The notes: generated from the sequence alone by a model not told the origin. Shown: positions 40,010 through 48,865, counted from the stretch's first letter. The stretch is 64,000 nt of DNA from WHTX01 sp038255145 (GCA_038255145.1 JBBSLP010000004.1:62001-126000), one strand, 5' to 3'. Program-made: numbers and translations.

Positions 40010-40857
40010 CCGTGCCCTCGCTGGGCCGGGGCCGGGCCCGCTGGCTCCTGTTCGCGGCCGCCGGCGCCTACTTCGGCCTGCCCGTGCTGGCCACGGCGCT
40101 GTACGCCTTCGCCACGGTGTGGCGGTCCAAGGCCCTGCCCGACGGCTACACGCTCGACCACGTCAGGGACACCTTCGGCGACGCCCGCCTCGTCGCCGCC
40201 GTAGGCCGCTCGCTGCTGCTGGGTGGCCTGGCCGTGCTCATCATCAACGTGGTGGTGCTGCCGCCGCTCTACTGGGCCCGGGTGCGCAACCCCCAGCTGC
40301 GCTCGGTCATGCAGACGTGCGCGCTGCTGCCCTTCGCCCTGCCCTTCCTGGTCATCGCCTACGGCATCAAGAACCTGGCCGGCGCCAACGGGCTGACGGC
40401 ACCATGGTCGGCGTCGTGGCAGCTCGTCCTGCTCGGCCACGTCGCCCTGGCCTTCCCCTTCTTCCTGTGGCCGGTCGACGGGGCCATGGCCGCCGCCGAC
40501 GTGCGCCGCCTGCACGAGGCCGCGGCGACCTCGGGCGCGGGCCCGGTGCGCACGTTGCTGGCGGTCGTGGTGCCCAACATCCGCACCGGCATCCTGACCG
40601 GCAGCATCCTCGCCTTCGCCACGTCCTTCGGCGAGTACTCGATCGCCCGCATCATCACCGGCACCTCCTACGAGACCCTCCCGGTGTGGATGGTCAACGA
40701 GTTGAACCAGACCGCCGGCAACCGCTTCGGCGTGGCCGTGATGACCATCACCAGCTTCCTGATCGTCCTCGCCGTCTCCGTGGTCGTCGCCGTCGCCGCC
40801 CGCGATCAGCCCGTCCAGCTGCTGCCCGGCGTGAGCACCGCCAAGGAGACGCCATGA
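40006..40857 (+). CDS. ABC transporter permease 2
   Basis: A 283-residue permease. Membrane helices include WLLFAAAGAYFGLPVLATALYAFA and LLLGGLAVLIINVVVLPPLYWA. The EAA-type cytoplasmic loop is RRLHEAAATSGAGPVRTLLAVVVPN. Its ATG overlaps the stop of permease 1 (ATGA). It pairs with permease 1 to form the membrane channel. Confidence 0.9.
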   Translation: MTVPSLGRGRARWLLFAAAGAYFGLPVLATALYAFATVWRSKALPDGYTLDHVRDTFGDARLVAAVGRSLLLGGLAVLIINVVVLPPLYWARVRNPQLRSVMQTCALLPFALPFLVIAYGIKNLAGANGLTAPWSASWQLVLLGHVALAFPFFLWPVDGAMAAADVRRLHEAAATSGAGPVRTLLAVVVPNIRTGILTGSILAFATSFGEYSIARIITGTSYETLPVWMVNELNQTAGNRFGVAVMTITSFLIVLAVSVVVAVAARDQPVQLLPGVSTAKETP

Positions 40858-41963
40858 CCCCCACCGACCTGCGCGTCGATGCCCACCACGTCGATGCCCC
40901 CTACGTTCGCCACTGCGCTGAGCCCTCGGGCGTGGTGGTCCGGGGCCTGACCAAGCGCTACGGGCGCGTGGCCGCCCTCGAGGACGTCGACCTCGAGGTC
41001 GAGCCGGGCGAGCTCGTGGCCCTGTTGGGCTCGAGCGGCAGCGGCAAGACCACCCTGCTGCGGGTCGTGGCCGGGCTGGTCGAGGCCGACGCCGGCCAGG
41101 TCAACATCGGCGGTCGCGACGTCTCCCGGGTGCCTACCCGGGCCCGGCCCATCGGCATGGTGTTCCAGAGCTACGCCCTCTTCCCCAACATGACCGTCGC
41201 TCGCAACATCGCCTTCCCCCTCACCGTGCGCCGCCGCAGCCAGGCCGAGCGCACCGAGCGGGTGGACGAGTTGTTGGACCTGGTGGGCCTGGCCGGCCTG
41301 GGCGACCGCTACCCGAGCCAGCTGTCGGGAGGCCAGCAGCAGCGGGTGGCCCTGGCCCGGGCCCTGGCCCCCGAGCCCGAGGTGCTCCTCCTCGACGAGC
41401 CCCTGTCCGCCCTCGACGCGGTGATCCGCACCGGGCTGCGGGACGAGATCCGGCGCATCCAGCAGCGGCTGGGCATCACCGCGCTGTACGTCACCCACGA
41501 CCAGTCCGAGGCCCTGGCCATCGCCGACCGGGTGGCCATCATGTCCGGCGGCCGCATCGAGGAGTGCGCCCCCCCGGCAGAGATCTACGAACGGCCCGCA
41601 TCCCGCTTCGCCGCCCTGTTCGTGGGGTCCCGCAACGCCCTCGAGCTCCCCGTCGACAGCGACCGCGTCGTGCGCTGGGGCCAGGCCTTCGCCCTGCCCG
41701 CCCCGGCGGGGGCCAACGGCACCGCCCTGGCCGTGTTCCGGCCCGAGGACGTCGAGCTGGTCGACAACGGCGGGGTCGAGGGCCGGGTCGACGTGGCGAC
41801 GTTCCTGGGGGCGACGACCCGGGTCCACGTCCGGGTCGAGCACCACCTCGTGGCCGTCGATGTGCCCTCGCGCCGGGCCGCCGGCGTGGCGGTGGGGGAC
41901 CAGGTCCACCTGGCCGTCCCCGGCCGCGCCGTGCGCCTCTTCACCGCCGGTGAGCACGCATGA
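40854..41963 (+). CDS. ABC transporter ATP-binding protein
   Basis: A 369-residue ATPase of the spermidine/iron/phosphonate class. Walker A is GSSGSGKTT (59-67), the Q loop VFQSYALFPNMTV (about 103), signature LSGGQQQR (157-164), Walker B VLLLDEP (177-183) and H loop TALYVTHDQSEAL. A C-terminal TOBE domain (about 255-365) includes GTALAVFRPEDVELV. ATGA overlap with permease 2. It energises the phosphonate importer. Confidence 0.93.
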   Translation: MTPTDLRVDAHHVDAPYVRHCAEPSGVVVRGLTKRYGRVAALEDVDLEVEPGELVALLGSSGSGKTTLLRVVAGLVEADAGQVNIGGRDVSRVPTRARPIGMVFQSYALFPNMTVARNIAFPLTVRRRSQAERTERVDELLDLVGLAGLGDRYPSQLSGGQQQRVALARALAPEPEVLLLDEPLSALDAVIRTGLRDEIRRIQQRLGITALYVTHDQSEALAIADRVAIMSGGRIEECAPPAEIYERPASRFAALFVGSRNALELPVDSDRVVRWGQAFALPAPAGANGTALAVFRPEDVELVDNGGVEGRVDVATFLGATTRVHVRVEHHLVAVDVPSRRAAGVAVGDQVHLAVPGRAVRLFTAGEHA

Positions 41964-43057
41964 CCCGGGTCGTGTTCGTCATCATCGACGCCCTCCCGCA
42001 CCGCCACGTCGGGCCCCGGGTGACGCCCACGCTGTGGGGCATGGTCCACGGTGGCGGCGGCTGGGCCCCCCACGGCGGGGTGGCCGTGCTGGCTAGCGCC
42101 ACCTACCCCAACCACGCCACCTTCGCCACCGGCGTCGACCCCGCCAGCCACGGGCTGCTGGCCAACCGGGTGCTGTCCCAGGGGTTGCTGCGTTCCGCCT
42201 CCGAGGTGGGCCCGGCCACACCCACCCTCTTCGATGCCGCCCGGGCCGCCGGCCGGGCCAGCGCCCTGGTCGTCGGGGACCAGCACCTGATCGGGGTCAT
42301 GGGCGGACGGGCCGCCGACCAGCACTGGCCGCCGGACGGCCGGCTCCCACCGGGCACCCCGCTCGACGAGCACGGCTACGCCGCGGACCGGGCCGTGGCC
42401 GCCGAGCTGCTGCCCCTCCTGCACGACGACCTCGACCTCGTCGTCGCCCACCTCAACGAGCCCGACACCGCGGCCCACGACTTCGGGCCCGACAGCGACG
42501 CCGCCCTCGAGCGCTACCGGTCCAGTGACGCCGTCCTCGCCGCCGTGGTGGCCGCCCTGCGGCCCCGGTGGTGGGACACCGTGCTCATCGTGGTCTCGGA
42601 CCACGACCAGGTGACGGTGACCGACCCCGAACCCATCGACCTCGACGCCGCCGCCCGCCGCCACGGCGCCCCGGCCCTGGTGGTGCCCGAGGGCAGCGCG
42701 GCGGTGGTCCACGTCGACGGCCCCGACCACGCCGCCTGGCTGGCCGCCGTGCCCGGCGTGTCCTCGGTGCGGTCCGCCGGCGAGGGGCGGCTGCTGGCCC
42801 TGGCCTCCCGGGGGCGGTGGTTCGGCCCCGGCTCGGCACCCTCTGTCCTGCGCGGGGTGCACGGCGGGGCCGACACCCGCACCCAGGTGGCCGTGGTGGC
42901 CGGCGGCGACCGGTGCGTCCCCGCCCTGGCCGCCGCCCTGCGGGTGGCGCCGCCACCGGCCCGCTCGTGGGCGCCGACCATCAGCCGCCTGCTGGGCCTC
43001 CCCCTCGGCGACCGCCGCCACCGGGCCGCCTCCCGGTCCGCGCCGCCGCCGGCCTGA
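41960..43057 (+). CDS. Alkaline-phosphatase-superfamily phosphodiesterase/phosphonoacetate-hydrolase-like enzyme
   Basis: A 365-residue enzyme of the nucleotide pyrophosphatase/PhnA fold. Metal and catalytic residues: D10 (VVFVIIDALP), nucleophile T48 (SATYPNHATFATG), HLNEPDTAAHDFG, VVSDHDQVTV and a late His in LRGVHGGAD. No signal peptide, so it acts inside the cell, after uptake. It is the last gene of the transporter run (ATGA overlap). By context it may hydrolyse phosphonoacetate or a phosphonate or phosphate ester brought in by the transporter. Confidence 0.85.
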   Translation: MTRVVFVIIDALPHRHVGPRVTPTLWGMVHGGGGWAPHGGVAVLASATYPNHATFATGVDPASHGLLANRVLSQGLLRSASEVGPATPTLFDAARAAGRASALVVGDQHLIGVMGGRAADQHWPPDGRLPPGTPLDEHGYAADRAVAAELLPLLHDDLDLVVAHLNEPDTAAHDFGPDSDAALERYRSSDAVLAAVVAALRPRWWDTVLIVVSDHDQVTVTDPEPIDLDAAARRHGAPALVVPEGSAAVVHVDGPDHAAWLAAVPGVSSVRSAGEGRLLALASRGRWFGPGSAPSVLRGVHGGADTRTQVAVVAGGDRCVPALAAALRVAPPPARSWAPTISRLLGLPLGDRRHRAASRSAPPPA

Positions 43058-43098
43058 ACCCCACCGCCGCCACCCCACCCACCACCGAAGGAAGATCG

Positions 43099-44061
43099 AT
43101 GCCCTCAGCCCGTCGTCTCACCATGGCCATCGCCGCGGCCTGTACCGCGCTCACCCTGCTCGCCCCCGCTGCCGCCGGGGGAGCGGACGCCGTCGGCGAC
43201 GCCCCGGCGACCGGTTCGCTGGCCAGCGCCTTCCGGTCCACGACCCGCTCGACCACGTGGACGACCACCACCACCATCCCCCTCGCCTTCGACAGCTTCC
43301 ACCCCCAGGGCCTGGCCCGGGTCGGTGACCGCCTCTTCCTGTCCTCCGTGGAGATCCTCGAGCCCACCGAGCGCTTCCCCACCCCGCTCGACGGCTACGA
43401 CCGCACCCCGGGCAAGGGGGTGGGGCACCTGTTCGTCCTCGATCTCGACGGCAACCTGCTCGACGACCTCGTGCTCGGGGAGGGCGACGTGTACCACCCG
43501 GGTGGCATCGACACCGACGGCACCTCCGTGTGGGTCCCCGTGGCCGAGTACCGCCCCAACTCCAGCGCCATCGTCTACAAGGTCGACGCCGAGACCCTCG
43601 AGGTCCACGAGGAGTTCCGGGTGGCCGACCACATCGGCGGTGTGGTGCCCGACCCCACCACGGGTCTCGTCCACGGGGTGAGCTGGGGTTCCCGGCGCCT
43701 GTACACGTGGACGGCGTCGGGCGCCGAGCTGGGCCGGCAGGCCAACTCGAGCCACTTCGTCGACTACCAGGACTGCCAGTACGCCGCCGTCAGCCAGATG
43801 CTGTGCGGCGGAGTCGCCTCCATCGCCACCGCTGACGGCGGCTCGGTCGAGCTCGGCGGCCTGGCCCTCGTCGACCTGGTCGACGGCCGCGTCGTGCACG
43901 AGGTGCCCGTCCCCGGCTTCTCCACCGCTGGTCACAGCCTCACCCGCAACCCGGTCCTGGTGGAGAGCGACGACGACACCCTGCGCCTGTGGGTCGCCCC
44001 CGATGACGGCGAGGACACCGGCGGGACCGAGCTGATCCTCCTCGAGACCACACTGTCCTGA
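43099..44061 (+). CDS. DUF6454-family secreted protein
   Basis: A 320-residue exported protein of beta-propeller appearance. The signal peptide is RRLTMAIAAACTALTLLAPAAAGGA. Family landmarks: FDSFHPQGLARVGDRLFLSS, GHLFVLDLDGNLLDDLVLGE, YHPGGIDTDGTSVWVPVAEYRP, VHGVSWGSRRLYTW and VDYQDCQYAAVSQMLCGG. Start fixed by GAAGGAAG seven bases upstream. Function unknown; it lies 41 bases after the phosphonate transporter run and could be part of the same transcript. Confidence 0.8.
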   Translation: MPSARRLTMAIAAACTALTLLAPAAAGGADAVGDAPATGSLASAFRSTTRSTTWTTTTTIPLAFDSFHPQGLARVGDRLFLSSVEILEPTERFPTPLDGYDRTPGKGVGHLFVLDLDGNLLDDLVLGEGDVYHPGGIDTDGTSVWVPVAEYRPNSSAIVYKVDAETLEVHEEFRVADHIGGVVPDPTTGLVHGVSWGSRRLYTWTASGAELGRQANSSHFVDYQDCQYAAVSQMLCGGVASIATADGGSVELGGLALVDLVDGRVVHEVPVPGFSTAGHSLTRNPVLVESDDDTLRLWVAPDDGEDTGGTELILLETTLS

Positions 44062-44085
44062 ACGGCGGCCGGACGAGGCCCCCCG

Positions 44086-44105
44086 CTCCGCCGACGCGGG
44101 CGGAG
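44086..44105. terminator. Bidirectional hairpin between convergent genes
   Basis: CTCCGCC and GGCGGAG form a seven-base stem with loop GACGCG, extended by flanking C4/G3 tracts with one bulge. It lies between the ends of the DUF6454 and DUF1269-like genes and could stop both. Confidence 0.6.
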
Positions 44106-44121
44106 GGGCTCGCCGGTGCGA

Positions 44122-44532
44122 TCAGCTGGCCTCGGCGGCCACGGTGATGACCTCGTCGGCGATGGCGGTCTGCTCGGCGCCGCTGATGTCGACGGTGGTG
44201 ACGTCGGGGTGGGCCTCCTCGAGCTCGTCGAGGAGGGTCTCGGCGCTGGCGGCATCGGTGGCGATGACCACGCCGACCCGCCCGGCGTCGATCTTGCCGC
44301 CCAGCTCCTTCAGGAACGCCTTGCTGGTGTCACGGTGGTGCTTGCTGATGGCGGTGCCGTGGCGGTGCACGTAGTGGACCCGGACCTTGTCGTGGGCGTT
44401 CTTGTACACGAGCGCGATCTCGTCGATCGACACGTCGCCGCTCTCCGTCAGCTCGTCGAGCTGGTCGATGGCGGCCTCGGCCGCGGCGTCGGAGCTGACG
44501 GTGATGGCGATGACACGAAGGTTCTCGGGCAT
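44122..44532 (-). CDS. DUF1269-like soluble protein
   Basis: A 136-residue protein matching the ends of the DUF1269 family: LRVIAITVSSDAAAEAAIDQLDEL at the start, and SKAFLKELGGKIDAGRVGVVIATD with a TAIADEVITVAA end. The glycine-rich membrane segment that usually lies between these parts is absent, so it should be soluble. ATG 44532 with a GAGGAGAGG site six bases upstream. Role unknown. Confidence 0.72.
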   Translation of the reverse strand: MPENLRVIAITVSSDAAAEAAIDQLDELTESGDVSIDEIALVYKNAHDKVRVHYVHRHGTAISKHHRDTSKAFLKELGGKIDAGRVGVVIATDAASAETLLDELEEAHPDVTTVDISGAEQTAIADEVITVAAEAS

Positions 44533-44704
44533 GCGGGACCTCTCCTCGGGTGTGATCGGGCGGCGGTGGCGCCGCCCGCCCGCCACTCTCCCCGGGGCAC
44601 CTGACGGCGGGCCGCCACGACGCGAACGGGCCCGGGACACCGGGTGACGTCAGCGCGAACAATCCGAGACGCCCCCCGGCAGGTGCTGCGCCAGGGGAGT
44701 CCGG

Positions 44705-46201
44705 TCAGCGCAACCAGCGACGGGGACCAGGTGCGGCTGCCCGCTTCCAGGCGCCTCGCCACGAGAGCGGTGTGCTGATCTCGCGGGTGAAGGCCTCGGC
44801 GAGGCGGCCGGCGAGGAACGCCTCGCCGGTGTCGCGGCCGTCGGCGGCGACGTGGTGGAGCCAGTCTCGGGCGGTGACGGCGTCCTGGGTGGCGCCGAGC
44901 TCGTCCTGGAGGTGGGTGAGCCGCTCGGCCAGTTCGTCGGTGCGGCCGTGGGCGAGGGGGCCGACCAGCTCGGCGGCATAGCGGGCCTGCTTGGCCGCCT
45001 TGCGCACCTCGTGCAGCTCCTCGACGGGGGCCGCCTTGGGGAGGCGGCGGACCCGGCGGCTGACCCGGTCGAAGGAGTGCGAGGTGAGCGATCGGGCCGC
45101 GGGCTTGGCCGGTGCGTCGCCGTCGACACCGTCACCGAGGGGTGGCGTGACGGACAGGCGCTGGAGATCGGCGATGAGCCCGTGGTAGCGGCTGGAGCGC
45201 ATGACGTCGAGGAGGGTGACCAGCGCCTCGGCCCGCTCGGCCTGGACGCGTGCGTGCAGCGCGGCGAGGGCATCGGCGTCGACGTCGGTGAGGCGGGCGG
45301 CGCGTTCGTCGAGCGTGCCCACGAGCACGTCGGTGTCGCGGACGTGGCCGAGCACGCCGCCCAGCCAGGCCAGTTCCTTGCGCAGGCCTTGGACGCGGGT
45401 CTCGTCGCAGTAGCCGATGAGGCTCTTGAGGTCCGAGCGCAGGCGCCGGGTCGCCACCCGGGCCTTGTGGATGTCGTTCTCCTCACCGGCCAGCCGGATG
45501 GCGGGATCGTGGGCCAGGAGCTGGCGGGTGCCCTCGGCGATGGCCCGGCGGACGAGCTCACCGACGGTCCTGGGGCGCTCGGGGACCGGTGCCGCCTCGG
45601 CCACCGTGGAGCCGGCCAGGGCGCGGGCCACCTTGGGGGTGGGGTCGGCGGCATCGGCGCCGGCCCGGCGCAGCAGCTTGGACGCCCGGCGCAGGACGAC
45701 GTCGTCGCCGTCGACGAACTCGACCTCGATCTCGCGGAAGCTGGGGCCCTCGTCCCCGGCCACGGTGGAGCGGACGTCGTCGTCGTCGACCTCGATGGTG
45801 CTGCCCGTGTCGAGGTGGCGGAGTCGGCGGTAGGTGCGCTGGGTGGTGAGCACGGCCACGGGCACCACCTCGGACCGACCCACCAGGCCGCGCAGCACAT
45901 CCAGCGCGGCGGGCGGCGGTGTGGCCGAGGCCTCGTCGAAGGTCACCTCACGACGAAGGGCGAATCGCGAACCCTCCCCGGAGAGCTTCAGCGTCCAGCC
46001 GGATTCCGAGCCGTCGCTGGCCGTGCGTTGGCGTAGGGAGTGGCCCCAGCCGGTGAGGCGCAGATCGGCGGTGTCCCAGTACGTGGCCGCCAGCTCCACC
46101 GATCCGGCGGAGAGCTCTTCGAAGCCGTCGAAGGCGGGCAGCTCGAACCCGGTCGGGACGGTGACCTTCACCTCGTGCTCGAACCCGTCGCGTGCGCTCA
46201 T
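44705..46201 (-). CDS. CYTH-CHAD domain protein
   Basis: A 498-residue protein with an N-terminal CYTH triphosphate-tunnel domain (about 1-200; ExExK motif E8-H-E10-V-K12, and ATYWDTADLRL) and a C-terminal CHAD helical domain (about 215-490; conserved basic and His residues in DIHKARVATRRLRSDLKSL and LHEVRKAAKQARYAAEL). CHAD domains bind polyphosphate and CYTH enzymes hydrolyse triphosphates. It is a second polyphosphate-related gene in the window, together with PPK2. ATG start; single gene. Confidence 0.92.
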   Translation of the reverse strand: MSARDGFEHEVKVTVPTGFELPAFDGFEELSAGSVELAATYWDTADLRLTGWGHSLRQRTASDGSESGWTLKLSGEGSRFALRREVTFDEASATPPPAALDVLRGLVGRSEVVPVAVLTTQRTYRRLRHLDTGSTIEVDDDDVRSTVAGDEGPSFREIEVEFVDGDDVVLRRASKLLRRAGADAADPTPKVARALAGSTVAEAAPVPERPRTVGELVRRAIAEGTRQLLAHDPAIRLAGEENDIHKARVATRRLRSDLKSLIGYCDETRVQGLRKELAWLGGVLGHVRDTDVLVGTLDERAARLTDVDADALAALHARVQAERAEALVTLLDVMRSSRYHGLIADLQRLSVTPPLGDGVDGDAPAKPAARSLTSHSFDRVSRRVRRLPKAAPVEELHEVRKAAKQARYAAELVGPLAHGRTDELAERLTHLQDELGATQDAVTARDWLHHVAADGRDTGEAFLAGRLAEAFTREISTPLSWRGAWKRAAAPGPRRWLR

Positions 46202-46291
46202 CGAACCTCCAGGGTCATATGGGGCCGACGATGTTACCCGTCGTTCACGCCCCGTCGGCCGGCGCCGGCCCCTCGACGAGCGCCCGTGAGG

Positions 46292-46516
46292 TCAGCTCCT
46301 GGTGAGCAACCGGGAGTGCAGGCCGTGTTCGCGGAGGGCGTCGCGGGTGTCCCGCTCGAGCAGCACCATGGTGAACTCGTGCACCCGGGCGTCGGCGTAG
46401 CGGGCTGCGCACTCGCCGAGGACCCGGGCCACCAGGCCGTCGGACGGGGGGTTCCCCTCAGGGTCGGCCAAGCTGTCCCGCAGCTCCTCGGCCAAGGCGT
46501 CGATCCGCTCGAGCAC
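46292..46516 (-). CDS. Small helical protein, paralog of the 18.6 kb gene
   Basis: A 74-residue protein, GTG start with no better upstream codon. Residues EGNPPSDGLVARVLGECAAR, then DTRDALREHGLHSRLL, align along nearly the whole length with the protein at 18580-18858. Probably a three-helix bundle; function unknown. It lies between the CYTH-CHAD and SixA genes. Confidence 0.68.
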   Translation of the reverse strand: MLERIDALAEELRDSLADPEGNPPSDGLVARVLGECAARYADARVHEFTMVLLERDTRDALREHGLHSRLLTRS

Positions 46517-46589
46517 GTCGGCCGGCAGCTGCCCCGTCGGACCACGACCGGTGGCGCCTCCAGCCGCGAGAGTGACGACTCGCCCGCCT

Positions 46590-47123
46590 TCAGGTGGTCG
46601 TGGGGCAACGCACCGGCATCGGGGCGACGTGCCGCAGCGTCGGGCGCCGGCCCCTCGTCAGCTCGACGGCCCAGCCGGTCCCCTTGCTGAGGAGGTGTTC
46701 GTCGCCGGGGTCGTCGGCGTCGATGAGGACATCGAGGTCGTGCAGCCAGCTGAGCAGGGGGCGCATCACCTCACCGTGGGTGCACAGCACCGATCCGTCG
46801 GCACTGGGGTGGACGAGCAGGTTGCGCAGCTGGGACGTGGCGCCGCCGACGGCCAGCATGGCGGTGGCGCGCACAGGCCGGCCCGTGCGTTCAGCCAGCG
46901 GGGCGACCGTGGCGACGCAGCGCTCGGACGGGCTCGACAGGATCTGCCGCACCGCCCGTGGGCTGAAGGCGTCGCCGAGGGCGTCGGCCTGCACCGCGCC
47001 GAAGGCATCGAGGGGACGGGCATCGTCGGGACCGGACCATTCCTGCTTGTTGCCGGCCCAGGCATGACGCACCACGTACACGACCACGGCGGCACGGTAG
47101 AGCGGTCCTCCTGGCCGCCTCAT
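46590..47123 (-). CDS. SixA-like histidine phosphatase
   Basis: A 177-residue histidine-phosphatase-fold protein. The catalytic motif is VVYVVRHAWAGN, then LSSPSERCVATVAPL, and the second histidine is in VLCTHGEVMRPLLSWL. SixA-type enzymes dephosphorylate phosphohistidine proteins. ATG 47123 is chosen, although a GTG about 11 codons later, just before VVVYVVRH, could also be the start since AGGAGG lies upstream of it. Confidence 0.85.
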   Translation of the reverse strand: MRRPGGPLYRAAVVVYVVRHAWAGNKQEWSGPDDARPLDAFGAVQADALGDAFSPRAVRQILSSPSERCVATVAPLAERTGRPVRATAMLAVGGATSQLRNLLVHPSADGSVLCTHGEVMRPLLSWLHDLDVLIDADDPGDEHLLSKGTGWAVELTRGRRPTLRHVAPMPVRCPTTT

Positions 47124-47138
47124 GGCGGGCCCGGTGCT

Positions 47139-47171
47139 GTTCAACCAACGTTCAACTGGCCGTCGCTTGCG
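47139..47171 (+). promoter_or_regulatory. PHO-like repeat units before the fusion-scar gene
   Basis: GTTCAACCAAC, GTTCAACTGGC and CGTCGCTTGCG in 11-base phase (8, 9 and 9 of 11 matches). It lies 198 bases before the scar gene and 15 bases upstream of the divergent SixA gene, so its target is unclear. The sixth base is A where PHO units have C/T. Confidence 0.35.
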
Positions 47172-47368
47172 GCCACGTACGTCTCACCGCGGGTGCGTGC
47201 GCAGCCACCGACCACCGGGCCGCGACGATGGACGCACCAATGGACACGTCGGCCACGTCTCCGGTTGCCCGAGGGTTCATCGACGTCACCTCGCCCGTCT
47301 AGCGATGGGCCGATGGGTCCAGCCCGGTGCAGCGTCCGGCCGGCGCGCCGAGGACGGAGGTGCGTGCG

Positions 47369-47899
47369 GTGACGACGACGCAAGCGGCCAGAGGCACCCT
47401 GATCGCCGAGGTCCTGGCCCGGGTGAAGGACAAGCTGCCCATCGAGGACGCCGGGCGGTGGCGCTGGCCGTGTCCACGCCGTCGTCGGGTCAGCACGGGT
47501 GGCAGTCGAGCCACACCGTCGTGCAGATCGTCATCGGCGACACTCATCGTCACCGCCGATCACGAGACCGGGGGCATGACCATCGAGAACGTGTCCGACG
47601 ACGGCGAGCCCGAGCCCAACAGCGACCAGGTGGCCGACGACCCGGTGCCCTACTGGGCCCCGGAGGACCAGGCCGAGAACATGCCCCTGCCCGATGGCGG
47701 GGTGCCGGTACGCAGCGGCCCGTTCCAGATCCTGGGCACCGACCGCTGGTTCAAGGTCGACTGGACCACGGCCGAGCACTCCGGTGCCATGGTGCCGGTG
47801 ACCGCCTCCGGTCCCCTCGCCGAGCGGTTCACCGGGGTCCATCCCAACACCCACGTCCACGACGTGATCCGCGAGCTGTGGGGCGTCCCCGCCCGCTGA
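47369..47899 (+). pseudogene. Fusion scar: NAD-glutamate dehydrogenase start joined to alkaline phosphatase end
   Basis: The GTG at 47369, with GGAGG eight bases upstream, begins TTTQAARGTLIAEVLARVKDKLP, resembling the N terminus of large NAD-specific glutamate dehydrogenases. In the next frame follows STPSSGQHGWQSSHTVVQIV, the GWQSTHTVVEIV motif of the same family. At about 47530 the sequence switches to a phosphatase C terminus: TLIVTADHETGGMTIE, then WFKVDWTTAEHSGAMVPVTASG and THVHDVIRELW. Most of both genes is missing. The remaining open frame would encode a 176-residue chimera. Confidence 0.7.
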
Positions 47900-47902
47900 C
47901 GG

Positions 47903-48865
47903 TCAGCGCAGCGCCGGCACCCTCCGCAACGTCGCCGCGCGCATCGTGCGGTAGCCGCCCTGCCGGGTGAGCCGGGCCAGGGTCGTCCGGCTGGACGCCA
48001 CGGCGCGGGCCAGCTCGCCGGCGCCGGCGAGGTCACCGCGGCGGAGCCGGGCCATGCCCCGGTGTGCCCGTCCGAGGGCCCGTCGGCGCCGCACGACCCG
48101 GTCCCACTGGTCGGGCCGCAGCCAGTCGGCGTGTTCGTGACGGAACTGGTCGATGAGCTCGCTCACGCCCTCGTCCACCGATGCGGTGTCCACGGTGAGG
48201 TTGCTGCCGTGGCGGCGGTAGAGGACGGTGGGGAGGGAGGCCACGGTGACGGCGGTGCCGCTGGCCGCCATGCGCACCCACAGGTCCCAGTCCTCGAAGA
48301 GGCGCACGTCCCGCAGGCCACCGACACGCTCGTAGTCGGCGCGGGCGAACAGGGCGGCGTAGACCACGTAGTTGTCGGTGATGAGGCGGGCGAGGTGCTC
48401 GCGGCGGGGGATGGCCAGGCCGAGGGCGCGGTGGTAGTCGACGGGGGGTTCGCCTGGTCGCCACACCAGGGCCCGGGGGCTGACGATGCCGCCGTGGTGG
48501 CGGCGGACGGCGACGAGGTGCTCGAGGTGGCTGGGCAGGAGCACGTCGTCGGCGTCGAGGAAGGACACGAGCTCGGCCCGGACCGAGCGCATGGCCAGGG
48601 CGCGGGCGGCGCCGGCGCCGCGGTTGCGGTCGAGCTCGACGAGGGTCAGGGGCAGCCGGTCGGACCACGCCCGGATCCGGGCCGCGGTGTCGTCGGTCGA
48701 GGCGTCGTCCACCACGATCACCTCATCGGGGTGCCAGCTCTGGGCGACCAGGCTGGCCAGGGCTTCATCGATGAACGAGCTGGCGTCGTAGGCGGCCATC
48801 ACCACCGCCACCGACGGTCGCCGCCGGTCTCGTTCGCCCACGATGGCGGGACGGGGAGAGGTCAT
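47903..48865 (-). CDS. Family 2 glycosyltransferase
   Basis: A 320-residue GT-A-type glycosyltransferase. The N-terminal nucleotide-sugar fold is SVAVVMAAYDASSFIDEALASL and DEVIVVDDASTDDT. The metal-binding DxD is in LVSFLDADDVLLPSH, and the acceptor region FEDWDLWVRMAASG is typical. No membrane helix, so it is cytosolic or peripheral. ATG 48865; the ribosome site is weak. Probably makes a cell-surface glycan; no cluster of sugar genes surrounds it. Confidence 0.9.
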   Translation of the reverse strand: MTSPRPAIVGERDRRRPSVAVVMAAYDASSFIDEALASLVAQSWHPDEVIVVDDASTDDTAARIRAWSDRLPLTLVELDRNRGAGAARALAMRSVRAELVSFLDADDVLLPSHLEHLVAVRRHHGGIVSPRALVWRPGEPPVDYHRALGLAIPRREHLARLITDNYVVYAALFARADYERVGGLRDVRLFEDWDLWVRMAASGTAVTVASLPTVLYRRHGSNLTVDTASVDEGVSELIDQFRHEHADWLRPDQWDRVVRRRRALGRAHRGMARLRRGDLAGAGELARAVASSRTTLARLTRQGGYRTMRAATLRRVPALR

